Source: Tubiluchus corallicola (taxonomy: Eukaryota; Priapulida; Priapulimorpha; Priapulimorphida; Tubiluchidae). From it: DNA of 64,000 nucleotides. A model generated the notes under the pieces. The model did no database searches. It was given only the letters and a program-made list of their open reading frames with translations, and had not been told where the DNA came from. Made by a program: the position numbers and the translations under genes. The stretch lies in contig JAQGDQ010000739.1 of the NCBI GenBank assembly GCA_030141605.1, positions 18,165-82,164 on the forward strand, written 5' to 3'. Shown here piece after piece: positions 25,736 to 38,800 of the stretch; positions within the stretch are counted from its first letter, which is position 1; each line of letters opens with the position of its first letter.

Positions 25736-27292
25736 GGATTTGCAACGATGCGGTTGCCGTGGAGTAGCCTGTCTTGTAGCACTCCGCTGAGAAGATGTCA
25801 TCGAGTGACAGCAATTCCGTAACCATATTTCCAGGTGGCAGCTCTATACCGGGACATGTGCCGTTCAAATCCCCACCAGACTACTATCATAATCACAATG
25901 TTGCTGGGCAGGTAGTGCCCAACAATGCTGCTCTTATGCAGTCAAGTGGTTCCGTCAAACCCTCTCGGTCTTATCCGGGTGCTATGATGGCCCGGGAGTT
26001 AGCCGCTGCTCGGACATCACATAGTCCGCCCCCGTTTCCGAGGGGTCAGAGCCCTGTGGTGTCGCAGACTCCCCAACAGCATCGTGGTCAGAGCCCTGTG
26101 ACGAGGACGTCTTCTTCACCTTCTTCCCAAGGACGAACAAACGGGATGATTCACAAGTCGGCACTACGACGTACGGTGCATGCCGGTTCCGGCAACGGCA
26201 TGTACGGAAAATCAAGACTTGCTTACGATTCTGGTGATGTACATAGTAGTGGTGACAGTTCAAAGCCACCTGTACGTATGAGGACCAATTCTTTATCCAG
26301 TGCACAGAATCCTAGAAAACGCAACAGCAATGATACGCCAAACATCGTTGTCAATCATCACACGCGTAGTCCTAACAAAAGCGGCATCTATCGCAGTAAC
26401 AGCAGTTTAGAATTTGAAGAGGTCGAAGAAAAGTCACCCCTTCGACGAGAATATGGCAGTGCCTCTTCCATTGATGTGATGAGCAATAGCGGAGATAGTT
26501 TCTTTGCAATGTTGAAGGATTTTGGCACCGGCGGCGTGGACCAAAGAAGTCCGGGACCGCAGCATCTTACCCAATATCTGCACGGCAAGGCAATCACCTT
26601 GCCGTCAGGGGCATCGCCGGCTTCCTCTAATGGATATGATGACGGCGATGGAGGAAAGTCGAGATTTAGTAAGCTTGCGAAAATGAAGGACAAGGATAAG
26701 TTAAAAGCTTGGACATTAAAAATGTTTAGCTCTACTGACCGTGCGAAATCGGAAATGGATAATTTAAGTGCGCGGGTTCTTAACGAGGACGCTGAAACGA
26801 GGTTAGAGGAGAAGTTACGGCGCAAGTCGTTTGCCCATCACGACGTGCAGAGCATGACTGTGAATTTACTAGACGTGGTGAGAAATCGCAATTCTCTGAC
26901 TCGCCGTCGTAACACGACGACGGGCGCTTCTGCTGCTTCCATGGTGCGGACTAACAACACGCCAGATGGCAGCACGGAAGATCTGCGCGATGAAGAAAGT
27001 GATCCCGGCGACGGGAAGAACAACGAACTCATTGTTTCTTGTCCATTTTTCCGGAATGAACTGGGAGGCGAGGAGGTGCAGTGTGTTAGCTTGAGCCGTA
27101 GGAACTGTTGTCGAGTGTCAAACTCTTCTCCAGTGGGGTCCACTTCTGCTCCTAAAGGACCGACATTACGGCCGTCTAATGCGACCGGATTGTCTGTGTT
27201 AGATTCCTATAAGGACAACGAAGGAAAGAAGTACATTATTGAGAGGGTTGATAAAGGATGCATGTATTACCGCAAGTACTTTTTGGAGAAAG
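25736..27292 (+). CDS. SIPA1L: SIPA1L exon with start codon (coding from 25795)
   Basis: Acceptor TTTTTTTCAG then GATTTGC; donor AAAG then GTATGT at 27293. It codes 499 codons plus one base. The N-terminal half is Ser/Pro/Asn-rich and probably disordered, with family islands from residue 235 on. If the intron were retained, the frame would add 22 codons and stop at 27360. An overlapping upstream frame starts at 25748. Confidence 0.92.
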
Positions 27293-30200
27293 GTATGTAT
27301 CTTTTTACACAAAATGTTCTAATCAATACCACTTGTGATAAAGAGCTAACAGAAGGTTGAAAATGTGAATTAAAATTCAGAAAAATTGAATTCTCGGAAC
27401 TAATTTTGCCTGTATTACTAGATGTACCTCTTTGATTGAGACTGTACTTATCAGTAAAATATTTTTTTGATAAAAGTAAGATGCTCAAAGTAAAAGGATG
27501 ATAAATAAGCAGCTGTTTTGTATCTAAGAATGTTGACAACAAAACCCGAGAAGCAGAATTCAGCAATGTATCTAAGAATGTTGACAACAAAACCCGAGAA
27601 GCAGAATTCAGCAATGTATCTAAGAATGTTGACAGCAAAACCCGAGAAGCAGAAGTCAGCAATGTATCTAAGAATGTTGACAACAAAACCCGAGAAGCAG
27701 AATTCAGCAATGTATCTAAGAATGTTGACAACAAAACCCGAGAAGCAGAATTCAGCAATGTATCTAAGAATGTTGACAACAAAACCCGAGAAGCAGAATT
27801 CGGCAATGTATCTAAGAATGTTGACAACAAAACCCGAGAAGGAGAATTCAGCAATGTATCTAAGAATGTTGACAACAAAACCCGAGAAGGAGAATTCAGC
27901 AATGTATCTAAGAATGTTGACAACAAAACCCGAGAAGCAGAATTCAGCAATGTATCTAAGAATGTTGACAACAAAACCCGAGAAGCAGAATTCAGCAATG
28001 TATCTAAGAATGTTGACAACAAAACCCGAGAAGGAGAATTCAGCAATGTATCTAAGAATGTTGACAACAAAACCCGAGAAGGAGAATTCAGCAATGTATC
28101 TAAGAATGTTGACAAGAAAACCCGAGAAGCAGAAGCGCGTTACTAGGGCATTTTATTGAACATTGTTGCTGTACTTTTTCAAACTGACAAATGGGGTCTA
28201 TTATTTAGTTTGTGCATTTTGTGTTAAAAAGTGAGTCGGTTGCCTGGATGAGGGGGAAGGTTACGAGTATCAACTGATCGCATCAGCTCCGCTTAATTGT
28301 CTACAAATTGCATGAAGTTGCCCAGCGTGCCATTATTCAGCGAAACTTGTAGGTTCTGCTTCAATTCTTTCGCTTGTTTGCAAACCTGTTCCTGCTTTTT
28401 CATTCACCTAGGCAGGTTATTGATTACCTATATGTGCAATGCACACCAGTGTAGCACAGTCATTGATCAAGAGGAGGGGGGCATGTGAAAGAGTTGGCAG
28501 CTGTAATGAGCTTGCAGTTTAAATTCAGATGTGCGAGGGACTGGAGATTGAGGTACTCGTGATGAAGCTCGTTTAACAAAATGTTTTATTGCATTTCACC
28601 GTCCCACAAGCGCCAGTCCACCACTCAGCGGCAGGTCTACTTAATGATGACAATGGTTGTGGTAGGATCTGAACATAGCTCATTATATATCAAGGCAGTT
28701 CTCCTCCAAGATGAAACATCAAACTAACAAACGTATTTTAGCTGCATTTGAAAGTGAATACATCCTCTCTCTCTTCTATCAATGAGGCAAACAGCCAGAA
28801 TCACTATGGTGAAAGAAACTTCCCAGAATGAGTATTGAACTTGAGTATGGTTACCCATCCGCTCACTGACCAACCTTGGTATTTCTCACTTTTGTTCGGA
28901 AAGCACAAACGCGAACACTTGGCTGTTACTTCGGCTTCGCTTGCTCCCATCAAGTTGCTTGATGTACGATGTAAATTGGCTGCTATATGACCGAGCTCAG
29001 TCAGTTTTCCACTTAGATTCTGAGGGTCGTATGCGATTATGAAAGTGTGCGTTGGTCTAGATTGGTCTATAGTGTGCTGAATGTGCGATGGCAGCGACTG
29101 GGTTAATGTGATAGTGGATTTAAGATGTGCGGAATGTGCGATGGTGGCCACAAAGGGTTTAAGTATTGGTTTTCCAGTAATGGTAAGTTCAGGGTGTGCA
29201 GAGTGTGCATTGGAAACTATAGAGTTTCAGTTACTTGTATGTATCAACTAGTATGTGCGGAAATGCGCGATAGAGTACTTTCGTGAGCCATTTGTAATTT
29301 TGTTCCGCACCCTGTGATGTTACGTGAGCTGTTGGTTAATACATGCATACTTTTTCTTAAGTATGCATTCTTGCAGTATACCAAATCATGTATAAAAAAT
29401 ATAGTCGTATATTTTTCGTATAATCGTATAAAAAATCTAAAATAAAATATAAATATATTACATCAGAATTATGATAAAAATCATGCACCTTTCTTTCCAA
29501 ATCTTTTCGAGTGCTCATTCTTGACTTTACAAGTTTAAATTTCAAATAAGGGAATGTTTTCCACTGTAAATTATTGCTCACGTGTAACCGCTTTTTGACG
29601 TTTTACTGTGAGAAGATAAAACTACGACCATAATTCTTGCTGCACGGAAAATTGCCTCGCCTTATTGTCAACTCACGCTTAATTGATGGCGCAACGCTGT
29701 GAATGTCTATCAGTGGTTCTTCTCTTAGACCAGGCGCCATGGTTTTATCTTAGACACATTAAGCGCGACTTTATCGGTCATAATAATTAAAATCAAAATT
29801 TCCCCTGGATGTAAAACTTGAGAAACGTGGTCGCCATAGTGATCGACGTATTTTGTTCTTTTGTGACGTCAGCATGACGTCACACTGAAATTGCAGCATG
29901 GAAAGGCTTCATGTCTTTGTGATTTCTATGTGTTGGATTAAGGTGACTCCAATCTAGAAAAGACTGGGCAACCAAACTTATAAGATATAGTTCAAGACAA
30001 AGTATGTATTTTAATGGAACCATGGATGCCCTTGGTCAATAACCAAGGTCAAAAGCTGCGAGTTTCGGATTGACGAGTTTGACAATAAAGATGAAAAGAA
30101 AATTTTTAAGGGAAATCTGCAGTAGTAGTGGTCAGTGACTGCCTGGTGTCGTTGGGGGGGGGGGAGGATATAATTGATGACCCAGTTGTGTGTCAAGGTC

Positions 30201-30629
30201 AAAAGTTGTAATTTCATGTTGACAGGTTTAGCAAGTGAACTAAAAAGCAAGATTCTAAGAAAAGTGCAATAGTGGTGGTCTGTGACTGGCACGGTTGGGT
30301 CCTTTGGTGGGAGAGGGGAGTAGTTAATGAACCAGCATGTAGGTAAAGGTCAAAATCGCATTAATTCTAGAGCTGCTAAATGTTGATATACCAGTAATCT
30401 TATTGTGTCATAATAAGGTGGACGATTTGTGAAGGAATCGATGGTAACCCCGAGTATGCGGTTTAAATTTAAGTTTAAGTTTAAACAACTTTGCAACAGG
30501 AAAAGTCGGTTGTTATGTTATTGTTGATGATCTAACTTATGCGGTTTGTAGTCGACGGTAGTGATGGAATAGTCTCTGGTATATACAAATTTATACACAT
30601 GCGCACACACACACGCGCACACACACACG

Positions 30630-30677
<48 letters not shown>

Positions 30678-33600
30678 AATATATTTTATAGAAGTAAGTT
30701 AAAAACATAAAACAAGTTGCAAACAGGGAGCAAACACGTGAGTTTTGTGTAAACTTCTAACAACTCTACTTTCCTTGTTACATTTGTGTGTTTTTCATCA
30801 AGGAATCTGAGAAAATAAAGAATAATTACTTAAAAAGTTACAATTAACAACCATAATAAGATTGTGAAAATATATTTTTATTGCGAAATTTAAATTTAAA
30901 CTGAATACGGGACATTTGGGTGTCACTGAACGGTCAGTACTGGGCAGCGGACAAAATTATCAAATATGGGACATGTCCCATATATAAGGAACGTCTGACA
31001 AGGTGACAACACTGCCCTAATCTCGTGTAAGTGGTGACTACAAAGTAAGGGTTGTTACAGACACAGATACTCGATTGAGCAAGCGCATACAACTTATTGT
31101 AAGAAGTCAGGTTGATAATTAGTTGGTTAGTTTAAGCAGTTTTATTACATTAGTGTGCGCTTTTTAGCTTTGGAATAAATGGTACGGGTTATGCCCTAGA
31201 AAAGACTGGTGCTAAACGTAATCTTAAACTACAAAGTGTGGACCCCTCCGTCTTGTGAAATTCTCTGAGTTTGCTAATGTTTCACCTGAGTTATTTCAAG
31301 CTTACTTAGCCCACGCATTGCTGATGATTTGATTTAGCTCAATGTCAGCTAAGCAGAGTATAATTTTCAAGTTTTTAATTAGGTTTAGTTTATTTTACTC
31401 GTGTAAGTTTTTTAGTTCGGATTAGTTTATTTTACTCGTGTAAGATTTTTAATTCGGTTGAGTTTATTTTACTCCGATGGTCCACCGTGGCGAATAGTGC
31501 GTGGCTTGGCGTTAAAGCAGTTCTTAAAGTTAACAGTGTTGTTCCTGTTGAGTAACTAGACGTGCGACCTTTATATTACATATGTGCAACATTATTCGCA
31601 TTGAGAGGAGAAGAGAGGGTGTGTAGGTTTTGGCGCTGTTAGTTTTATTCATTTTCTAGAACCTCCCCAGAAGTATATAGCGCCAAGCAAATTTAAATTG
31701 TAACACCGTCACGGTGGACAGTACGTGCAGTGTGTGTGTAGCGTGAACAGCAACGTCAAATCTTCGTCTACAGTAGATTACTACTTATCTCCCCCCGGGG
31801 GGTGAGAATTCTACAACCGTTGAGCAGGTGAAAACGGCTCTGTGAAAACAACTTTCATTATTTCCTGTCCACTTATCATCAGCCTGTTGGTGGCGCTGAG
31901 AGCAGTTTTTCTAGTTTGCTTTTCGTGAGAAGAACGTTACTAGATTCTGTCTTCTGTGTTTTATCACACGTGATAATGTATTGTCGAATTTTAAGGTTAA
32001 AAATTAACAAATCTGTCTATCCATAAGGACGCAATCATATATAGTTAAATATTTGCCTTTTCCCTGTTTAAAATTACCGAAAGAAGACCAGTAGCCACTC
32101 AATATATGGCCTCCAATCAATTATAATGCTATTTTAATATACCACTATGTAAATTAAGCATACACTGTGGTCGTTTCTTCTCCTCTTTTCCTTCTTCCTA
32201 TCCCTAATCTTACTATTTTTTTCCATTCCATCATGTCTACTAACCCCAACCATTCTTTCATTCACTCATTTGTGCCACCTTAACAAGCCAAGCTTTCAAG
32301 GTGTCATACAGCAACTCTTTTATTTGGTTATTTTCACTTCATCAACGTTTTTTTTTACCTATACTGTTTCTTTTCGTTTCAATAATATTGTATGTTGATG
32401 TATTGTATATGTATTGCTGGAGTGAAATAAATTAATTGAAGTCAGGAGCCGATGGAGGATTAAACATTGGAATAAACACGTAATTAATTTTTGGAAATTT
32501 TGGAACAAACCCTCACTAAATTTAGATAGAAAAGATGAAAAGTTCATAACAATGGAGTGTAGTCAATAAACATGAAATTCAAATCATAAATATTATTGCC
32601 CTATAGTAATTACTAATTACTGTAGCACGTGGGTAAACTGAACTGATACTTGGAAACGTACGATTTATGGTAATCTAAAAGGCTTGAATTAAAAAAAACC
32701 TGCTGTGATCATAAGCTGATAAGTTGCTGTGTGGTCTCGTGGTCATGGTAATGGTGTGTAATGCTATGGTCCTTAGTTCAAACCCAGGCTTTGTCACTTC
32801 TTTTTCATGTAAAATTATCTTCATTGAGAGGAGTTACAGAAAACCGTTTATTTGTTTATCATGTTGTTTTAAAATTCTTAACAACAATCGGCTTATGTTT
32901 AAACAGCTTATATAATCAAAAACTGACAGGGCAGAAAAAATAATTCTTGTAAACTTAGTTCGCGCTAACAGTATATTGCTTTGTGAGAGAACTTTGAATT
33001 GACCTATTTTGTAGATTTGTTTCTTTAAAATTTATTAATTTTGAGAGTGAAATCAAAATTTTCGTTGTAAGAATATTTATCTTTTTACACTCGCTGGAAT
33101 TTGGTACATCGACTGTGCCTCCTTGTTGCACGTTTATAGGTTTTCAAAATCCGCCCACTTTTGTATAAAAGAATATCGTTATTGCGGCTCAGTGGCGGTG
33201 TAGGGAATCTCGTTATTTCCGCCACCAGTTCAACAGTTTTCTGTAAATCCAAATATTTGTCCAGGTATTTCCTGCTGTATATCTCGTGTGTTTAATTGAC
33301 TGTATTTGCTCAATATTTCGCTGCGCGGATTCAGAAAATAGGCTTAGTAGCGGCGGCTCTGTTCAAGTTTGAACCAAAGAATGTTTTTTGTTGAAAACTC
33401 TTCTGATATGAGGAGGCGTTCTGTTGAATGTAATACCGCACATTTCTTCTTGTTCATTAAAAATTAAACAGAAATCGCAATTAATCGTAAATTCTGTTTG
33501 CAGAAGATTCTCAGAGTTTTTACGTTGTGCATAATTGCAATACTCTATTCCTCATTGTAGTTCCTACACAGTTAACCGTACAATCATTTGCAAAAGTTTA

Positions 33601-34728
33601 AGACCAAAGTGATTTTTTCATGAAAATTGACAAAACCATCGTTTAACAGGGTTCCATCTAAAAACTATTCATTTATTCTTCTAGAAAAATATACTACAGT
33701 ATAGTTTGTATGTTTTTACTCAAAAATAGTCACAGTCCTTGAACTTTTTAGTACTTTGTATGGCCGCCGAAGTTGCCAATCACTGCCTTCATTCTAAGAG
33801 GCATACTGGAAATTAGGTTTTAGCAGTACTTGGAAGTAATTTCTTTAACCCAAACGTCCTTGATAACTCTTCGCAAGTCTTCAGCACTTGATGGCTGCCT
33901 GTCAGCCACCTTATCCTTCAGTATCTCCCAGAGATTCTCTATCGGATTGGGGTCCTGGCTGTATAAGACAGAGTGGTCAGAAGGCGTTTGTGGTGTGCTA
34001 GGAAATTTCCTGGATTGTTCTCTAACTGTTTGTGATGTGTTAGTTACTTTTTGAAATTAATGTTCTGTAGTTTCCCTGCTATTACCCGGTCGGTTTTGTA
34101 CGTTCTTGCTATTGTTATTTTATTACCTTGTGTACAGAGCATTGCGTTGTGCAAGATGTGGTCAATTATTACACGTTGCGCGAATTTTTTTCATTGGCGG
34201 CTGTTTGTACAGCTATATCTAGTAGGCCAAAAATAAATGTTTATATGAAGTGGAAATTTTAAGTTTAATAATTAACATGCTGCACTTCACACTCGTAGAA
34301 TAAAAGCTTGAATGCGTCTAGTATAAGGCAAGCTACAGCGCTGTACGAACCTGGCGGCATTATCAAACGATTAATGCAGGAAAAATTATTTTCGCCCTTT
34401 TTTCTCTGTAAATTGAACTTTATGACTTTATTGGGTTTAATGCTCCATGCAGTATGAGACTGGTTTTATCTAATAGAGCCTGTATAGGATCGAGTTACAG
34501 TCGTTGACTGGGGAGTGAGGACCTACCACCACCTCCTGCTTGATGTATGAAGCATTGTCTTGGGGCTGTTGACCTGCCATTATTGCTAAACCCTTTGTTG
34601 TAAAGCTACTGTTTATTTTTTATTTTTCCGCAATGTTACTTCTCACTCTAGGTAAGGTTGGTGGTGTTTCTGGTGTAATTGTGGCAGAGTTGTTGTTGTT
34701 GCTGCTGCTGCTGTTGTTGTTGTTGTTG

Positions 34729-34773
<45 letters not shown>

Positions 34774-34777
34774 TTGT

Positions 34778-34838
<61 letters not shown>

Positions 34839-34926
34839 GCTGCTGCTGCTGCTGCTGTTGTTGTTGTTGTTGCAGTTGCGCTGTTGCTGTTGTTGGTGTT
34901 GCTGCTGTTGTTGTTGTTCTTGCTGC

Positions 34927-34958
<32 letters not shown>

Positions 34959-35737
34959 TTGTTACTGTTGCTGCTGTTGCGCTGTTGCTGTTGTTGGTGT
35001 TGTTGCTACTGCAGCAGCAGTAGTAGCCGATGTCTCATCTTAGACCAGTCACCAACAGCTGTTTAGTTTCTTTTCTGTGCTTTATCTCATTTTGTGAGAT
35101 TATCTATATTAGTTAGTTAAAATACCAGTCCCGCCACAAGCATATACATTAAATATTATTGGATCCTGGGTTGTTCCAGAATGTCGGCCGCTGAAATAAA
35201 TTTAATGAAAATTGACTACAGTAGCAGCTTTTAAAATGTTTCGTGCAAACTTTCGGGGACTCGACGAGAAAATACAACTCGTCTAGATTGTCTGGTATGC
35301 GAAGAATAATTTGAACCAGAGAGTGTAAATCTCTTGCAAAATTTCTGACGATAAACCAGCAAAATTGCAAAATTTTATTGAAGCGAATTGTTAATTTAAG
35401 TTTTTCAGTGATGGGCGAAATCATTTACGAAATGTATTTAACCAGGTTTACCAGTTTGGCGCATATATTTGATAAAAATGCTAACATGATTTTTATTAAA
35501 AGTTGAAGCTTATGAGTGAATCGTCGACATTTGACAAGCACTAAACGTATAAGTTACATGTTCAGTTCCCGGACTGGAGAATTATTTATCGCACTAGCAA
35601 AACTATCTATTTCAAGTAGAATTAAAATGTGAATATATGTAATAGTAATAGAAAATTTCATTTATCCATCATAGTATAACTCTTAATTCCTGCATTAAGG
35701 GGGGAGGGAGAGAGAGAGAGAGGGGGAGAAAGAGAGA

Positions 35738-35824
<87 letters not shown>

Positions 35825-38800
35825 ACAGATAGACCATTCAAAGCCTGTAACCATTAGATTCCGGAAAACATTCTTTGTATAGAACAATAGCAACTAAAGT
35901 TTGAGCACTTGAAAACGCACTTCTAAAGCAGGTCCAGCATTATAACGATCAGCAGTAAATGCTCATGGGATAATTTGACGGTAAATTGCACTAAACTCTG
36001 ATTGGACAGTATTGATTTGAAAATTTCATCTTGCAGATCATCAGAACTACTTTGGTATTGAGGAGAATGTGGGACCAGTTGCTGTTAGCATACGCCGAGA
36101 AAGACTTGCCAATAGTCCGCAATTTATACACAGGATTATAGTCAGGACCAGTGAGGTAACACTGTTTGGCTTTTTGTATTTAATGAACCTGTGTATCCAC
36201 TAGCTGTAAGCATCGTTAGGTCTAGTTAGTAAAAGGATGGTTAACGATTTTTCATGGGGGCAGTCAGCGTTTCTATGGCCAGCACATTTGCGTGTACAAT
36301 TTTGTTAAAATACACGTTATCATTTAGTTAAATTATTATTTAAAGATAGTCACGTGTGTCTCTTCTTTCCCATTGTTGAATATTATTTTGTTATAAACTG
36401 ACACATTCGTATAAGAATTCAATTTTCATTCGTCTTAAATGCAAAATCTGATAATTTTTAATTACCTGATACATGAGCATTAACTAATTAATTATATTAG
36501 TAACAATTCTGAGAGGGTGGCTGACCTCGATAACTTATAGTTCTTTCGCCACCCTTTCACCACTAATCAATAATTACTTTTGCACTTTGTAATATTATTG
36601 TTAGTTGTACAGATTTATAAATCTCTTAGTTATGTATTTTGCTATTTTAAAAATGGTGATAAACTAATAAACTTACTTACTTACTTACATTTTACATGTT
36701 CGAATGCATCAGAAATTGGGTAACTTATCTATTTTTTGTTTTTGTTTTTTGTAAAAGCAAATGGTAAACTTGATGAACTTTTATATTCTAGTAATAGTAT
36801 TATTTCATTAACTGATTCCGCCACAGGTGAAATTCGGGGGCTGATTAACAAACGTATTGTATGCGCAGAGCAGTTATATAACATCGAAATAGGTGATCGC
36901 TCGGTGAAAATCTAGGGGGGACCTGGATTACAATAGAGTGCTTTCCTCACTCTTTACTTTTGTATTTTGTAATCCGCACAAGGTTAAAAAACAAAATGTT
37001 TGTTAATTATCCAGTGCAGGAACTTCATTATGTCTTTAGTTTGTTAAGGCAGGCTGACACTGTTGTTTTGTTTCATCTCATGCATTGTAGCAATATTTTT
37101 GTATCTAGTCTAAGAGTTGAACATTGTTTGCTAAGGAAATCAGCCAACTTGTGTAAACAGTGCACCACTAATGTGTTTAGATCTGCAATAATGACGTTCT
37201 TTATAATGTAGGCTATTTCCGGAATTAAAAGATGCACTTTGTTGCCATTTAAGTGCATCGCACAAGTTTTTATTGTATTTTTGTGTAATTGGTGTCGCTT
37301 GGGGTGTTTACGTTTGTCCAAAGCTGCTTAACTCACCTGCTTAATTGCAAGGTAATTAAGCCTCCTTTAAATAGTTATGAAGCACCGAGTTTGCACAACC
37401 GATTTGAACTGTAGTACGAGTCATAGTAACAGTTACTACATAAGCATGTATTGTGACGTCATTATAAATGCATTATGGCGTCATTGGATATAGTACGATC
37501 AGTACAGCAACTGTTGCACACACGAACGTCAATGTTTTGCACTATGATTATGTATTACAAACATGTATTGTGACGTCATTACCCCTTGTGTGATGTTCAG
37601 TTGCAGAACCTTGAAGCTAAATGTGATAGTATCGATCAGTATAAAAATAGGTGTGATATAATTAGCCAGCCATGTAATACTTGGAGCCTTGGGCATGTTA
37701 CTTATGTAAAATATGTAAAGTCAACATACGTGTCTCGTACATGTTATTGGCTTATTGCAAATACTGGTTGAAATACGTTAACAATAATTTGAATAATTTC
37801 TTTCTAAACTACTCAATGGGCAATATATGAAATATGTGTTATAGAGTTGGACACTTCTACACATATTCACGTTGAATGTAATTTAAAATGCATTCAAATT
37901 TAATCTGTCTTTGATATGGGACAATATCGTGTTGTCCTTGGGGCGTGAAAATTTGTGATGTCCGAGGCGATCAATGTGGCATTATGGGTTTTTCATTTTT
38001 TACGCTAGTACATGCCGACTTTAAGAAGATTGTCAATAGTCGTGCGTTTCAACAGAGGAAGTGTCAACACATTGTCACAGGGCTGTAATTTGGCTTTTTA
38101 AGTAAAGGGACATTGACCTACTGAGGAAATTTCTGTTCTTAGTCTTTACAAGAAACTAGAAAGTGCATGTATATAAACACTGCTTAATGAGTGTTGTAAA
38201 AACACCTAGTTTTTTGAAGATGCATTCTAATTACTTTACATAGTTTAATTATTAAAGAATAGTGTTTTAATTTAGAACATTTCTGGTGTTAAATTCGTAT
38301 TTTTATTTACACGTTAGAGGCAATGATTAGAAAAATTGTATTAGTGTACTTTCGATTTTTACATTATGTTGCTGACTCAGCTTCTTACATTATGTGCTGC
38401 CATTATTAAGTGAAATATGTTAGAAATGTGCACCCCCGGGGCGAATGAGAAACATTCTTTTATTCACTGGTTTTGGTAGCTACTGACAGTGAAATGATCT
38501 TGAAAATTTTTATGTGTGGAAAGAATTTTTTCTCAAAAATTGAATTGGAAAACTCAAACTTGTCAAACTGGATTAAAACCGAGAATTTAAGCAGCTCTCT
38601 GCTTTGTCTTCCTGAATAGACAAAATGTAAATTATGTAAAAAAATTCTATGGTAGCTGGTTTTATATCACTGTGACTTCTCTATGCAAAAGTTTAGCTAA
38701 ATTGGCCAAGATGATCTTCAATGGTTGTTTTTGCAAAATGATTTGTGAAAAGGTCATTTGCATGTATTCACCTTTGATTGAACTAATGTTTTTCCAGGGT

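Noticed and set aside
25982-27143. Minus-strand ORFs of 101-145 codons over the SIPA1L exon
   Set aside because: Shadows of the strongly supported plus-strand coding exon.
27267-28115. 282-codon minus-strand gene
   Set aside because: Produced by the 48-bp satellite, antisense to a SIPA1L intron and exon end; the opposite frame is equally open.
32724-32810. Functional tRNA gene
   Set aside because: Has A- and B-box-like segments but no complementary acceptor stem; SINE head more likely.
33830-34054. Plus-strand ORF at the Tc1 remnant
   Set aside because: The minus strand holds the recognisable transposase end; the plus frame is antisense to it.
34633-35066. Poly-Leu and poly-Cys proteins
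   Set aside because: They are the three frames of the CTG/TTG triplet tract inside a SIPA1L intron.
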